Below are positions 35,912-46,106 of a stretch of 64,000 nt of DNA, one piece after another. The stretch's first letter is position 1. Each line of letters opens with the position of its first letter. A program made the position numbers and the translations under genes. The stretch is from Straminergon stramineum (taxonomy: Eukaryota > Streptophyta > Bryopsida > Hypnales > Calliergonaceae), in assembly GCA_963920665.1 (NCBI GenBank), contig OY987268.1:9984501-10048500 (forward strand), written 5' to 3'. Below the pieces are notes generated by a model. It was not told the origin of the DNA. It saw only the letters and a program-made list of their open reading frames with translations, and searched no databases.

Positions 35912-36205
35912 ATGGCGCAGGCGAATGGAGGAGCCGCAGGCGCGGACGCAGTAGTGCCGCAGGTGGACGGAGAGGTACCGCTCGTGAACGGCGCAGAACT
36001 ACCGCAGATGGATGGCGCGCGCGGCCAGGTGGCAGCTCCGGTAGCAGACCCTCCCGTTGCTGACGTGGCAGGGCCCCTTTTCCCCCAAGGCCTTGCTCCT
36101 GCACGTTTTGATCTGGATGGTGCTTTGCTGGGTCCTCTGCCGACAAAAAGCCACGGGAGCTGCAAAATCCTTCGCAAGATTCCGGGCGAAACCGGGAATG
36201 CTTGA
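35912..36205 (+). CDS. Small Ala/Gly/Pro-rich protein, family copy 2 (97 aa)
   Basis: Unknown function. It starts MAQANGGAAGADAVVPQVDG and has VPLVNGAELPQMDGARGQ in the middle. The family C-terminal block is FPQGLAPARFDLDGALLG, PLPTKS and HGSCKIL, and it ends ETGNA as in copy 4. Relative to copy 1 it lacks a short in-frame stretch near residue 21 and has an insertion near residue 50; all length differences are codon multiples. The probable intron ends at TCTTTGCAG (35870). AATAAA lies about 50 bp after the stop. The upstream frame from 35828 is open here, but it is shifted in copy 3. Confidence 0.6.
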   Translation: MAQANGGAAGADAVVPQVDGEVPLVNGAELPQMDGARGQVAAPVADPPVADVAGPLFPQGLAPARFDLDGALLGPLPTKSHGSCKILRKIPGETGNA

Positions 36206-36757
36206 ACCTCTCTGTACTTCGATGCAGCTTCACTGGTGTTAATGAAAGTAAAAACAATAAACTGGTTCTGAGAGGAGAAATATAGTTGGGTTGGATATTA
36301 GTGTTTCTCTGTTTCTTTGTCCTGCCGGTATCTTAGGTCTTCTTTGGCCGGGGTGATTGGTTTCCTTGGTTTGCTGATGAAACTGCATGGGAAAGCCAGT
36401 TGCATAAAGATTGAAGAAGAGTCCTTTGAGGTAGTTGCAAGTTACAATCCACATGGACGTGTTGGGCTGGATCCACTAGCCAAAGTATCTATATCATATT
36501 GACTTGGTTTCATAGCCTCATGTGGGCTGGTTTGATTTCTTACCATATTGTAGACTGAGGTGTTAGCATTATGAAGGTGTGTATGTTTTTATATGGATGT
36601 AAGAATCATGCATAATGCTCAAGAATAATCATGTGGAGGTTTTAGTAAATTTCATGCTGACCAGAGCATAATAATATTCAGAGATGCATATTGGTTGTCC
36701 ACATGGAGCACATACATTTGTGCAGTGGAAATTTGTGATTCGGATTGTTCTCATTTA
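36206..36757 (+). other. Conserved 3' region of module copy 2
   Basis: It is collinear with 57139-57694, and with copies 1 and 3, up to the TTTA border of a transposon. It contains AATAAA (about 36257). No open frame is conserved. Confidence 0.5.
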
Positions 36758-36808
36758 CCCCCGAAGGACCATGGCCTTTTTTTCATTAGAAAACACTGAA
36801 AACTGCCT

Positions 36809-38451
36809 CATCAAAAAGTTCTTTTGTCACGAATTGTCAATAGTAATCATATGATTATTGTCAGGCATTGCTTTCATGTTATATTCATTCATTTGAAATT
36901 ATTATTACAACATGATATTGACATTCATAATTATAGTGAGGTTTAGGCTTGTCATTCATATTTGGATTTGAAGTGTTCAAGTTATACTATAACTATGCGT
37001 GACTGAAAATGTATGATTTCAATGGTTCAATGATGGGTGACTAACTTCGTGCAACATTAGTGCTTATTGAAGACATATCAAGCTCGTGCAATAATCATAA
37101 AACATCATGTCAATGCATAGTTACTGCACTAACATTGCATTTTTTTTATCTTTTACAATTTTAGTATGAGGGCAATTGAAAAGCAAGATTCACTTGTAGA
37201 AAACTGTGTTGCAATCAACAAATGCTAGCTAACATTTTTTGTCAATTGCGTTCATTGCAACACAGTTTTCAGAAAACTGTGTTGTAGTGAACGTAGTTGA
37301 CAAAAAATGTCAACTAGCGTTTGTTGATTACAAGGTAGTTTTCTACTAGTGATTTGTGTTGAAAGTAGAAATTCAAACCTCATTTAGGTATAGTAGAATA
37401 ATTTTTTTCAAAAAACTTTGAACTAAAAAAGTTGGAAAATCAAACTAGATTTCATCTCCTAAAACCCGTTTGAGATTTAAAACCTCACATCAAAAGTGAT
37501 GAACAAAATTCAAAGACGAGTTAGAAGTGACATTTTTTGGGACATTTTCAAACATTCTCTCTGAATTTTGTCCATCACTTTTGATTGGAGGATTTAAATC
37601 TCAAATGTTTTTTTGGAGATGAAAGGTGACTTGGTTTAACAACTTTTTGTAGTTCAAATTTTTAAAAAAAAATTATTCCACTATGCTTAAATGAGTTGTG
37701 AATGTCTGCTTTCAACACAATTCCTATGTTTTCAATTGGCAATGAGCAGTCAAGCTCTCATCTTCAAGTTATCCCATATCCTTTGAGTGTTCGTGACAAA
37801 CAATGAATTTTAGTATAAAAAGGGCCTCTCCACCCTCCATACTTGTCAAGTGCTAATATATTGATTCTTTCACTAATTCATCAAGTTTCTTGGTAGCCTA
37901 TTGAAGAATTCAATTCAAGCTATATTTTGGTGTCTTTGAAGTGATTCCTTCACTATGCAATCAAGTTTCTCGGTGGCCTACAAATGGATTTAGTTCAAGA
38001 TGAATTTGTATGGCCTAAAATAATTATGGAACCGGTTGTCATGTTTGTTGATTTTGTAGTTATGTTTGAAGCTACAATAGTGAATGTTTCAATTTTCAAA
38101 ATGCAATCAACTAATTAATATACACTCAAATCAATTTTGGTCTATATCTTTATAACTACACCATTTAATAAGAGCAATGACACCATTGTCATGGATTTTC
38201 TATGTATTGAAATGCACATAAAATGCATGACAATGATAACTTTTTACATGTATAATTTGTGTCTTTTTCGTTCATTTGATTAATGTATTGAAGCCACATA
38301 GTTAATACTAATTACAAAGTAGTGCCAAATCGACGTAGCAATCATGTGCATTGTAAGAATGCGATAAATTGTAAATTAACATGCACACCCATGAAACAAC
38401 AATAACCATATAATAACTATTGACAATCCGGAGGTTCTAAACTTTGTGATG
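36809..38451. mobile_element. Nested 1.64-kb inverted-repeat element
   Basis: The left CATCAAAAAGTT..ATTGTCAATAGTAATCATATG pairs with the reversed right CATCACAAAGTT..ATTGTCAATAGTTATTATATG. The counterpart at about 57736 reads AACTGCCATTTCTATTG without it, fixing the insertion point to within two bases. No target duplication is evident and no transposase is seen. It contains a CACTA-like MITE. Confidence 0.7.
37191..37351. mobile_element. CACTA-like MITE (161 bp)
   Basis: It starts CACTTGTAGAAAACTG and ends TTTTCTACTAGTG, flanked by an exact ATT/ATT duplication. It is a long near-perfect hairpin, and the motif AAAACTGTGTTG appears in both arms. It is related to the 78-bp element at 3402. Confidence 0.8.
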
Positions 38452-39315
38452 CATTTCTATTGCAAAGAGTAAAAAATTTAAAAATTGTTTTTTTTGGCAC
38501 ATCTAATTGTAGGATTTTACACCCAACTAGTATGAAAATGTGTGAAATAAATTTCAAATTTTTTGATCACACATATTGCAAGATATTTGCATTTAAGTGA
38601 AGAAAACAAGTTTTTTTGCACCTTGTGTGACTAGATTATTTGACTTTGAACCTTCTTAACTAAAATTTTTTTCCCTCCAATGTTTTGAGGTTTGAATCTT
38701 TATGGTATGGAATTGAGTTGAGAGTTGAAGAAAAAAATTTAAGGAGAAAAATTTAATTTTCATTCTTAAAAACAAATTGTTTAGTGAAGTAGGTATGAGA
38801 TAGAAGGAAAATCTAAATTACTAATACTTCTAATATGGAATTGAAACGCACTAATTCCTATGGTAAAGTTGTTCTAGCAAGAAAACTAAACCATGTGGAA
38901 CTTTTACTTTTCAAAAATTATGAAAATTGAGTTCAAAAATGAATCCAATACATTATTTTCTCAAGAAGTTGCTATAATTGCCAAGAAAACAAGATGCTCC
39001 ACAATTTTCATATCACTTATCCAAATGGAATGTATAAAAGATTTACATTTTGACAAAAATAGAAACTATTAGAAAAAAATTCAAAATTCAAAAATTCAAA
39101 TTTTTGTGAATTTTTTTGTTGCCTAGTCTCTCCTTATTTGAGTTTATTTGGCATAACTTTTGCTCTTGGGTGTTGATTGAAATAAAAATAACATTCCAAA
39201 AAATCTAATGTATTTTTCTATCTCAAAAAAAAATTTAAATCATGAAAAAAATTGAGGCCATAGGTACTTGCTTGAAATCCAATTTCCCCCCAAGGGGACA
39301 ATGGTCCTTTAGGGG

Positions 39316-39785
39316 TTACTTAATTGATATCACTTTGCTTTGGAATCCAGTTCTGTCTTCAAATCCTAGATGGATTGTTTGGTGATTAGAATTTGTCCTT
39401 GTATCTTTTTTTTGCAGTGGAAGTTGCTTTCACTTTTTTCAAAGTAAACAAATATTTTTATTCCTCTAGTGTAAATGATTTTGTAGTCAAAGAAGTTTTC
39501 TTAATTATATCTTTTATTCTTGTAATTTACCTTAATGAAAATTTGATTCATCTTAATTGGCTTCTAGGTTGAAGAGAAAAATTTGGTAGGTTGTTGTCTT
39601 ACGAATTTGACTTAGTGAATTATGACTATGTAAGGCATCTTTTCGGGGCCTCCATAGTTTAGGTGAGGTTGAAATTCTTGTCATTAATCAGATTTCAATG
39701 GGTTTATGAGGTAATTGTAAGAGGATGAATTGACTGTTTTTTATTCCAATTTTAGGTGTTGATTGTAACTCCTGTACTCAAGAAG
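39316..39785 (+). other. Module 2 downstream region after the insertion
   Basis: Starting TTACTTAATTGATATCAC it resumes the module sequence of 8435-8890 (GGAATCCAGTTCTGTCTTC, GTAAATGATTTTGTAGTCAAAG). The gene X exon remnant reads SKKFS and is decayed. Confidence 0.55.
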
Positions 39786-40427
39786 TTAACCCCTAAGTGA
39801 TTTCAAGTGTCTTTCAATGCATACTATACAATGCCAAGTGTGGTATACAGAGCCTTGTATTCTAACAATTTTAGTGTCCAAATCTTTTTCTTTTTTTTCA
39901 TGAATGCTCATCAAAATCTTGCATCCAACTACACTCTTCCATTATGCGTAGGACATGTTAATGTTATCATAGAAATTATGAGGCTGGAGGATCTTTGAGT
40001 ACAAGCTCCAAGTATATACAAGAATGAAGTCAAACTACCTCTATGCTTCACATGACTGGATAGTGACACTGATTCTACTAAGGACAAACTATAGGGCAAT
40101 GTTATGTACACTCAAACTCATTAGTCCGGTCATTTTGTAGACCAAACAACCTATAGAGATGGTCAGACTCCTTCCCTTTTCAACTGAATGGGGCAATTAC
40201 CCACTCACAAACTGTCATTCACCAACTGCCACCTTCTTCCTTAGCCACTGCAATTACACTACAAAATCTCATTCACCCATGTGAATAAAAAAAATTGCAA
40301 GCATAATTTGATGTACAATACACTTGCATCTAGGACATGAAAGTCAAAAAATTATTGGAAGATTAATGTGTAACAAAATGCCCAAAAGAAAAACCTTGCA
40401 ACAGAAGGGAAGGGGATGCACGAATAC

Positions 40428-40490
40428 TTTCTCTTTTCTATTCAGTTCTTCCTCCTTCACTCTCAAATCTTTTTTCTTCTTCTTCAAATC
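40428..40490 (-). CDS. Captured exon: Lys/Glu coiled-coil segment
   Basis: Between ATGAACAG and AAA|GTATTC the minus strand reads DLKKKKKDLRVKEEELNRKE then K, 63 nt and in phase. The heptad-like pattern resembles the N-terminal cytosolic segment of plant secretory carrier membrane proteins (SCAMPs). Such charged helices are easily matched by chance, so the assignment is tentative. Confidence 0.4.
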
Positions 40491-40626
40491 CTGTTCATGA
40501 ACAAAAAAAAGCTTCATTTTCAGAAAATAAGAGAAACCTAGAGAAGAACCACGAAACTTGGTTGATGTGTTGACAAATCAGACAATTAACTGCCATACAT
40601 TAAGAGCTCTGAAATGCTAAGCATCC

Positions 40627-40760
40627 TCATATGTCTTGATACTTATGTATCATGCCCTGAAGCAGACTCAGTTTACTGTTAGCTTCATCTTCATTGAATA
40701 CTGTCTCCACTAATTTTGACATGATGATAAGCTCATCTATTGTGTGCAATGGATATAATA
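40627..40760 (-). CDS. Captured exon: unknown protein C terminus
   Basis: The minus strand reads VLYPLHTIDELIIMSKLVET, then VFNEDEANSKLSLLQGMI, HKYQDI and a stop. The frame is strongly protein-like. An acceptor such as CACAATAG lies inside it, so the exon start could be at about 40735. Family not recognised. Confidence 0.45.
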
Positions 40761-41101
40761 CTCACTTCATCAACTTTGATTAATCCTTACTTTAATCAAA
40801 CACCAGGTGCATCAAAGGTGCATCAAGTCCCTGCATGACTTGGCTAATGTCTATGGTCATAGTGATAAAAATTTGATTTCCATAGATTGCACTCTTGCAC
40901 CCCAAAGATCTCTGGACAACTAGAACATATCCTAAGAATCACTCTTCCTATGAATATTCAATGCTTCATGATATAAACAACATTCTCTACCGTATTGCAA
41001 GCTCTGACCCTTCTATTCGAAAGGCAATTCCACTAGATGTATTTCTAAATTATTAAAAATGATCAAAAAAAAAACATTGTTGCATCTCTTCAACTAATTA
41101 C

Positions 41102-41173
41102 CGCACAAGTGGCGTCACCAATTTGCATAACCATGATGTACTGCAATCCACCATCAATTTTGGTGACATCAAC
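41102..41173 (-). CDS. Captured exon, 24 codons
   Basis: From TGCCATTAG to TGCG|GTAATT the minus strand reads VDVTKIDGGLQYIMVMQIGD then ATCA, exactly 72 nt. A second frame (LMSPKLMVDCSTSWLC) is also open, so the frame depends on the preceding exon. Unknown function. Confidence 0.4.
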
Positions 41174-41243
41174 CTAATGGCAAGAAAATCAGGTTGCATC
41201 CTTTTCTAGATTTCGATGAGAAATATTTCAAGGAATCCAATAC

Positions 41244-41453
41244 CTGGGAGACGGTGCTGGTTGTCTAATGGCTAAGGAAACAAGTAGTTTGACGAGGTCT
41301 TTTAGTTTGCTATGAAGCACAGACATTCCTACAGTTTTTAGCCAATTGGGACCTATGCAGCGCCTAAAAGCAAAACCCTGAAAATGATCCCCAAGGCACA
41401 GATTAGTGTCTTTGAGCATTCTAGAAGGAATCCATAACACTTTTAAACCAGAA
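41244..41453 (-). CDS. Captured exon, unknown protein
   Basis: The minus strand reads SSGLKVLWIPSRMLKDTN, then LCLGDHFQGFAFRRCIGP, NWLKTVGMSVLHSKLKDL and VKLLVSLAIRQPAPSPR, ending at CCCAG|GTATTG. Several acceptors (TTGCAG, TTTTCAG, GCATAG) could start it. The one before GTCCCAATTGG gives the phase needed by the upstream block. Confidence 0.45.
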
Positions 41454-41528
41454 CTGCAATCCCCAAGCATACAGAAGTTGAGAGGGGAGAGTTACGAAGA
41501 GTTACGAGGAGTTGTAATCAATACTTAC

Positions 41529-41691
41529 ATTGAAAGGGAGGTAGGCTGATCTCTAGCACACTCCGCAGAGAGTTGTCGCTCCTTGCTCTCAAGCCTTCTT
41601 TGCCAGGCACAACCTCAAGACCTTTGTCAATTTCGAGGACACCCTTCTCTGTGCTACAACGCTGTGGAGCTAAATGTGAACTACCCAATTC
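41529..41691 (-). CDS. Captured exon, unknown protein
   Basis: From AAGTAG to TTTCAAT|GTAAGT (a strong donor) the minus strand reads ELGSSHLAPQRCSTEKGV, then LEIDKGLEVVPGKEGLRA, RSDNSLRSVLEISLPPFQ. It is open for all 54 codons. I do not recognise the domain. Confidence 0.5.
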
Positions 41692-42047
41692 CTACTTTCT
41701 CCTTGGGTTGATTGCTTCCTTTCATTCTAATTGTAGCTTACAATCACACACAATCTTCCCTCGCCGCAATCTCTGGATTTCATGTCGCATTTTAAGTACT
41801 TCTTAAGCATGAAGAAGTCAACCGCAAAACCCTAAACAAAACAAATCACACATTTTGATTGCGACACCTTCATGAATCAAGGCATACAAAACCCTAAACC
41901 CCAAATCTCATTTGATCCACCCCAAGAGAACTGAAGGGGAAGAAAGAAAGAGGACCATTTGAACCTAGAAATGTTGTGGTCTACAGGTGGATCCAAGGCG
42001 GCCCTAATTGCTAGAAACTGACGTACCCGGTCATGCAAGATGCTTAC
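41692..42047 (-). other. Intron or leader between captured exons
   Basis: It contains two AAACCCTAA boxes (about 41827 and 41888), typical of plant 5' leaders but not proof. It also holds a short frame MLKKYLKCDMKSRDCGEG that stops after VSYN. Confidence 0.3.
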
Positions 42048-42265
42048 ATGAGGATGGGCATGTGTACAGATTTGGAGAAGCAATATAGGTACTTTTCTAG
42101 AAATACACACTTCAACATGTTTGGAAGCAAATCATTTGAACAGCTAGCATCATAATATTTTTCTAACAACTCCAGAAAATCAATGACTGGTGCAAGTTCA
42201 ATTTCGTTATTTACATATTTGGCCAATACATCTTTGAATTTGGAGAATAAGGTCCATGTATGGAT
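42048..42265 (-). CDS. Captured exon adjoining the transposon end
   Basis: The minus strand reads IHTWTLFSKFKDVLAKYV, then NNEIELAPVIDFLELLEK, YYDASCSNDLLPNMLKCV, FLEKYLYCFSKSVHMPIL and stops at CTCAT|GTAAGC, a strong donor. The frame starts only 37 bases inside the element. Leucine spacing suggests an all-helical protein. Family not recognised. Confidence 0.5.
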
Positions 42266-42306
42266 TTAGAGGACACAATGTGTTCCCTGAACCACTTAGG
42301 GGTTAA

Positions 42307-42935
42307 GAAGTTAGCAACTTTTGATATCATGAAAATGAATAGCAATTGTACCGTCTTAACCCCTAATGACCCAAGCGACCATTTTCTGGTATTTAGTTGT
42401 ATCCATAGTACTATGTCCAAGACTATGTCCCAATTTCTTACAAAAAAAAGGTATGATGAGGTTTTCATTTATACTAAATCTACCATGGTGGATCTCCCCC
42501 CTAAGAATTGGCCCCACCTAATGTAGGAATAGAACACAAAAATTTAGTTCCAGATCATTAAATTGAGTACTCTATAGTACTAAAAACCACTAAAGGTGAA
42601 AGTGTGACAAACTAGAAAAATTCACTTTTAATTATAAAATGATTTTATTTTTAATTTCTGAAAATATGGGATATGATTACACCATCTTCAATAAATAAAA
42701 ATTAAAGTTCATGCGGGTCATGCTTCAAAAGTTATTGCAAAGGATAGCTCTGTCACTCTATGTATGATGTAATTGAGTACTGGTGATTCTTGCAAACAGC
42801 ATCAAACGCCATTTTCAAGCTCCAAATTTTATTTCACATGCATAGCTACTGCATTTTTCAGTGTAACAAATATATTGGAATTTATTTAAAAGATTGTAAA
42901 AAAATAGATCATCTTTATAATGGAACTTTGTTTAC
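42307..42935. other. Module-downstream repeat and AT-rich DNA
   Basis: The first 60 bases match 10287-10345 and 59815-59867. A TTAA-type left end (CCCCTAATGACCCAAGCGACC, about 42357) follows without a clear partner. The rest leads into module 3. Confidence 0.4.
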
Positions 42936-43024
42936 CTCATAAAGAATTCCAATTATCTACAGTTGCTTTACATGGACATGTATGTTGTATTCAAGGTCTT
43001 TGAAATATAGTACCATGTATATGC
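42936..43024 (-). pseudogene. Gene X exon B remnant, module 3
   Basis: It reads YFKDLEYNIHVHVKQL then a stop, then IIGILYE before TATGAG|GTAAAC. It is 89 nt, so out of phase with the intact 87-nt copy. Confidence 0.5.
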
Positions 43025-43158
43025 CTATTGTGGCTAATCCCTCAAAATGGGTGTTAGTCACAGTCATTCGTCTCACTTAGGACAGAAATTGATGCCACCA
43101 GTTTCCAAATGTTTTCAATATTACTCCTAGTTTGAAAAAATTTGGCTCGGAAATTTAA

Positions 43159-44086
43159 CTCCTAAATGTCCAAACTGCATTTTTTTGACAACATAGTGAT
43201 TTTGGGCAACTCATTACAAACGGATTTTTTCTTCTTTTTCTTTGAAATTTTCACACAACATGTGCCCAAGGAGTAGCTTTAAGGCCCAACAATTTTCATA
43301 ACTTTTGATTACATGGTTCAAAAGTTATTGTATGATATGTCATTTTCATTGCTTGGCGGGCAACCCCCAAAAAATTGTGAAAAAATCACTTTTTTAAGAA
43401 ATAAAAATTGAAAATTGGTTTTCTAAATTAATGTATAGGTGGAAAGCTTTTAATCATTCCATTTTCATCAATGAGATGAAATTTATGAGGAGTTTTAGTT
43501 TGCTGTTAGTTATGGATTCTCTACTCTAAAATAAACTTTGAAGTCCTTTATTTAACTCAATTTTCAATGTTTTTGGAAAAAAATAAAATCATAGGATGTC
43601 GATTGTTTATTACAATATTACAACCATTGGGATTGGAATTTTTCAATTCCATAATTAAATTATTAACAATTTAATAATTTGAATCATCCTCTAGTTCTTT
43701 CTATTTACTATTTTTTCTCTATATGTTGTACAATTCCAAATGATCTGAATTTTTTCAAGTATGTAGCCAACTTGCCTTGAAAAATGAATCCAAAGGAGCA
43801 ACACCATTTTTGGAATTTTTTTCATACAAAAAAGACCCTATGAAGTGCAGTTGTCCAAATTTTCACATAGCCAAAAAAAAAAATTTTACCATTCAAACAC
43901 TAATATCTTGCAATCAACACAGTGGATATTTCTGAAATATATCCCACATCTTCTCAAACCAGTGTACTGCAAGACCATACAGTTACTGCATCCAAAAGTG
44001 ATTTTTTCCCTAAAATTTGATACTTGTACTTGAAATGGCAGTTTTGAAACGTTTTTGGTGAAAACATAGTCAAATCCATTTGGGGG
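43159..44086. mobile_element. TTAA-type element inside the gene X intron, module 3
   Basis: The left end CTCCTAAATGTCC and right end GGACTT-like ..CCATTTGGGGG separate GGAAATTTAA from TTCAATGAAATAATAAAC. Modules 2 and 4 have GAAATTTGAATGAAAT and the 63.57 kb copy has GATTTAAATGAAAA, all empty sites. The interior matches 48975-49908 in reverse. ORF 43954-44313 crosses its end and is artificial. Confidence 0.7.
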
Positions 44087-44108
44087 TTCAATGAAATAAT
44101 AAACTTAC

Positions 44109-44183
44109 CTGAACCTACACCCAGAGACCTCGAGAGTGTCAAAGTCATCTGACTTGCAACCTCCTGGTACCGTCTGATTTGGC
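44109..44183 (-). pseudogene. Gene X exon A remnant, module 3
   Basis: TTGCAG|GCCAAATCAGACGG to GTTCAG|GTAAGT reads QIRRYQEVAS with an internal deletion (75 nt). Confidence 0.45.
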
Positions 44184-44533
44184 CTGCAAATTGAAAACTC
44201 AAAGAGCTACACCGCCACTGCGCACAAACCGCACTGTGGGAAGCTCTCCTCGACTCAGGTCCCGCAGAACAGTATAAGCTAAAGCACAGAAAGGCAGCCG
44301 CAATCACCCCCAATAGGCAGCCAATATCTGGGAGAAGTTTGACAAGATCTGGCTCACTTCACCGGTTCTGGCCAGTAGAATAGATGCTACCATTTCTAGG
44401 AACCGGGAGTGTCCCCAATTATGCTCGTTTGTGTAGGGTTCCCTTTCTTTCTCCCCTGTTGGGACTCCTTCTTGCTTTCTCTTCATTTTCCAGCCTCCTT
44501 GGATTGGCTGCTTTTTTTTTTGTTTCTCTTTAA

Positions 44534-45106
44534 CCCCTAAAGGACCAGTGTCCATTCAACATACACAAGAAATCTCAGGTAGGTTCCTACAACGTCATTT
44601 TGGGTTGGATGTTCATGAAATTTGGATGTAATGTGTAACTATATCCCCTCTTCATGAAACTCTAATTTTTTTTGGATCGGGTGCCCGGATCAAAAGTTAT
44701 GCTGCCCTAAACTTTGTGGGCAGTTCAAGCAGCTTTGAACAGTATGTGCAAAACTCTTCTTATGATTTTGAAATTTGGTGGGTGCGTAGCTTAAATGATA
44801 CAAGATACAAATGTCAAAAAAATAACCATGTTTAGTGTGAAAATCTCATTCTAGAAAGATTTAAAGTTTGCAAGCCCTATCGAGCAAGGTTGGAAAAAAA
44901 CTTTTTCACCTAACTTCAAACGTTATAATCTTTCAATCCTTGTGGTCAAAGTTTCTAAATTTTTTCCACCTACTCCCAAAGAAGTCTAGTACAAATTTGT
45001 ACAGTTGAATTTTGAAAAAAATCTTTTTTTTCATTTTTTTCTTGTTGCCCTAAAAAGTGTCAGTTTTTAACAATTTCTGCCCAAAATGTGCCTTAGTCCT
45101 TAAGGG
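44534..45106. mobile_element. TTAA-flanked element (573 bp)
   Basis: The left end CCCCTAAAGGACCAGTGTCC and reversed right end CCCTTAAGGACTAAGGC are bordered by TTAA (44530 and 45107). The interior is short and non-coding. Confidence 0.75.
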
Positions 45107-45233
45107 TTAATGCTATGGGTGTCCCATTTGTTAAAAAAAAACAAAAAAACTCAAAGAGACCTCATCATTTATTCTAGCAATGAAATTCCTTTTCACTTGT
45201 GTCAAAAAGAAGAAGAGCTGAGAGCTTTTGTTC

Positions 45234-45353
45234 GCATGGGGAGGGGGTTTGTTCCTACACTTGTTCCTGACGGGGATTAGTCCATGGCTTTCCATGGTAG
45301 TGTCAGGTCAGCCCTTGCTGCGGTCCTTGATGGCCGTATGTTTAAAAAAAAAA
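45234..45353 (+). mobile_element. Truncated SINE-like retroposon
   Basis: It matches the 3' two-thirds of the copy at 55225-55434 (GCATGGGGAGGGGGT, CACTTGTTCCTGACG, GATGGCCGTATGTTTA) and ends in A10. The 5' part with the B-box-like motif is missing. Confidence 0.65.
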
Positions 45354-45529
45354 GAGCCTTCATCATCTCCAGATACTAAAAATAATGCAAAGGTACCGGA
45401 TATAGTTCTATAGAGAAGGCAAGCGGGAATTCGGTTGCGACAGTCAGGTGGCGCTCGGAAGCAATTCCTCTCATCTTTGTCAGCGACTCAGCGTGCCACC
45501 TTCGCTTGCTCGCTATCACACTTCTGTTC

Positions 45530-45640
45530 TCCCCCGTCCGATCATTTGGAGATCGACAGTGGAGGTTGCAACTCTCATTCGGGCACCCAAATGACGCTTC
45601 TGTTCTCCCCCGTCCGATCATCTGGAGATCGACAGTGGCG
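45530..45640 (+). repeat. Two copies of the module core motif
   Basis: CCCCGTCCGATCATTTGGAG and CCCCGTCCGATCATCTGGAG, each followed by ATCGACAGTGG, lie 71 bp apart. This is the unexpanded state of the minisatellites at 34.6 and 55.8 kb. Confidence 0.8.
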
Positions 45641-45649
45641 TGAGGTTGC

Positions 45650-46100
45650 AAGGCTTGAAACAGGCACTGGCTGCTTGCGGGTACTTAAGCTTTCCTGGTC
45701 AGAGCAACCTAAGTCGAACCGGTATATTGGCCCTTCAAAAAAAATTCTAAATTTTAACTTTCTAACTTCTAACTTCTAACTGTAAATTTCTATCATTGGA
45801 AGCTCAACCCAAATTACTTTGAGTAGATACAAGAAAACACAGAATTAGTTACTGGACACTGAAAATAGACCGCTTCAAGTGCTAGCTAGAAGACAAAAAT
45901 TATAGAGGTTACCAAATGAGTGCACATTTCACTGTGCGCATTCCACTTATGGTTGCAAATCCACATTTCACGACTACCACTGCACATTTCACTGTTACCA
46001 GGTGCACATCTCACGTCACGGTTACTAGATCATTCATTGCCAAGCTTCTCCAGCACTAGCTACGTACTCTCGCCAACGAGACGCTGAATACAAAGCGAGG
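45650..46100. other. No gene seen
   Basis: It contains short repeats of CTAACTTCTAACTTCTAAC (about 45760) and three GCACATTTCAC / GCACATCTCAC phrases (45922-46010). Confidence 0.4.
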
Positions 46101-46106
46101 GAAGCT

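Larger units (their letters stand above)
36758..39315. mobile_element. TTAA-type element with nested insertion, copy in module 2
   Basis: The left end CCCCCGAAGGACCATGG and reversed right end CCCCTAAAGGACCATTGTCC match the shared insertion at 57695-59347 in module 4. Modules 1 and 3 have plain TCTCATTAA at this point. The interior is interrupted by the 36809-38451 element. Minus the insert it would be about 0.9 kb, the usual size of this group. Confidence 0.7.
39790..42302. mobile_element. 2.5-kb TTAA element carrying captured exons
   Basis: The left end CCCCTAAGTGATTTCAAG and reversed right end CCCCTAAGTGGTTCAGGG are bordered by TTAA (39786 and 42303). The flanks CAAGAAG and GAAGTTAGCAAC join as CAAGAAGTTAAGAAGTTAGC in the paralogous region at 10275-10295, which is the empty site. 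The interior is richer in GC and holds several minus-strand exon-like blocks with splice signals (listed separately). No transposase motif is recognised. It is best read as a Pack-type non-autonomous element. A full gene of the element itself is the alternative. Confidence 0.7.

Noticed and set aside
40428..40490. Naming the coiled-coil exon as SCAMP
   Set aside because: Only 21 residues of low-complexity charged helix support it, and the downstream membrane domain is not seen.
41573..41806. 77-codon plus ORF
   Set aside because: It is the antisense of the better-supported minus-strand exon at 41529-41691, which has splice borders.
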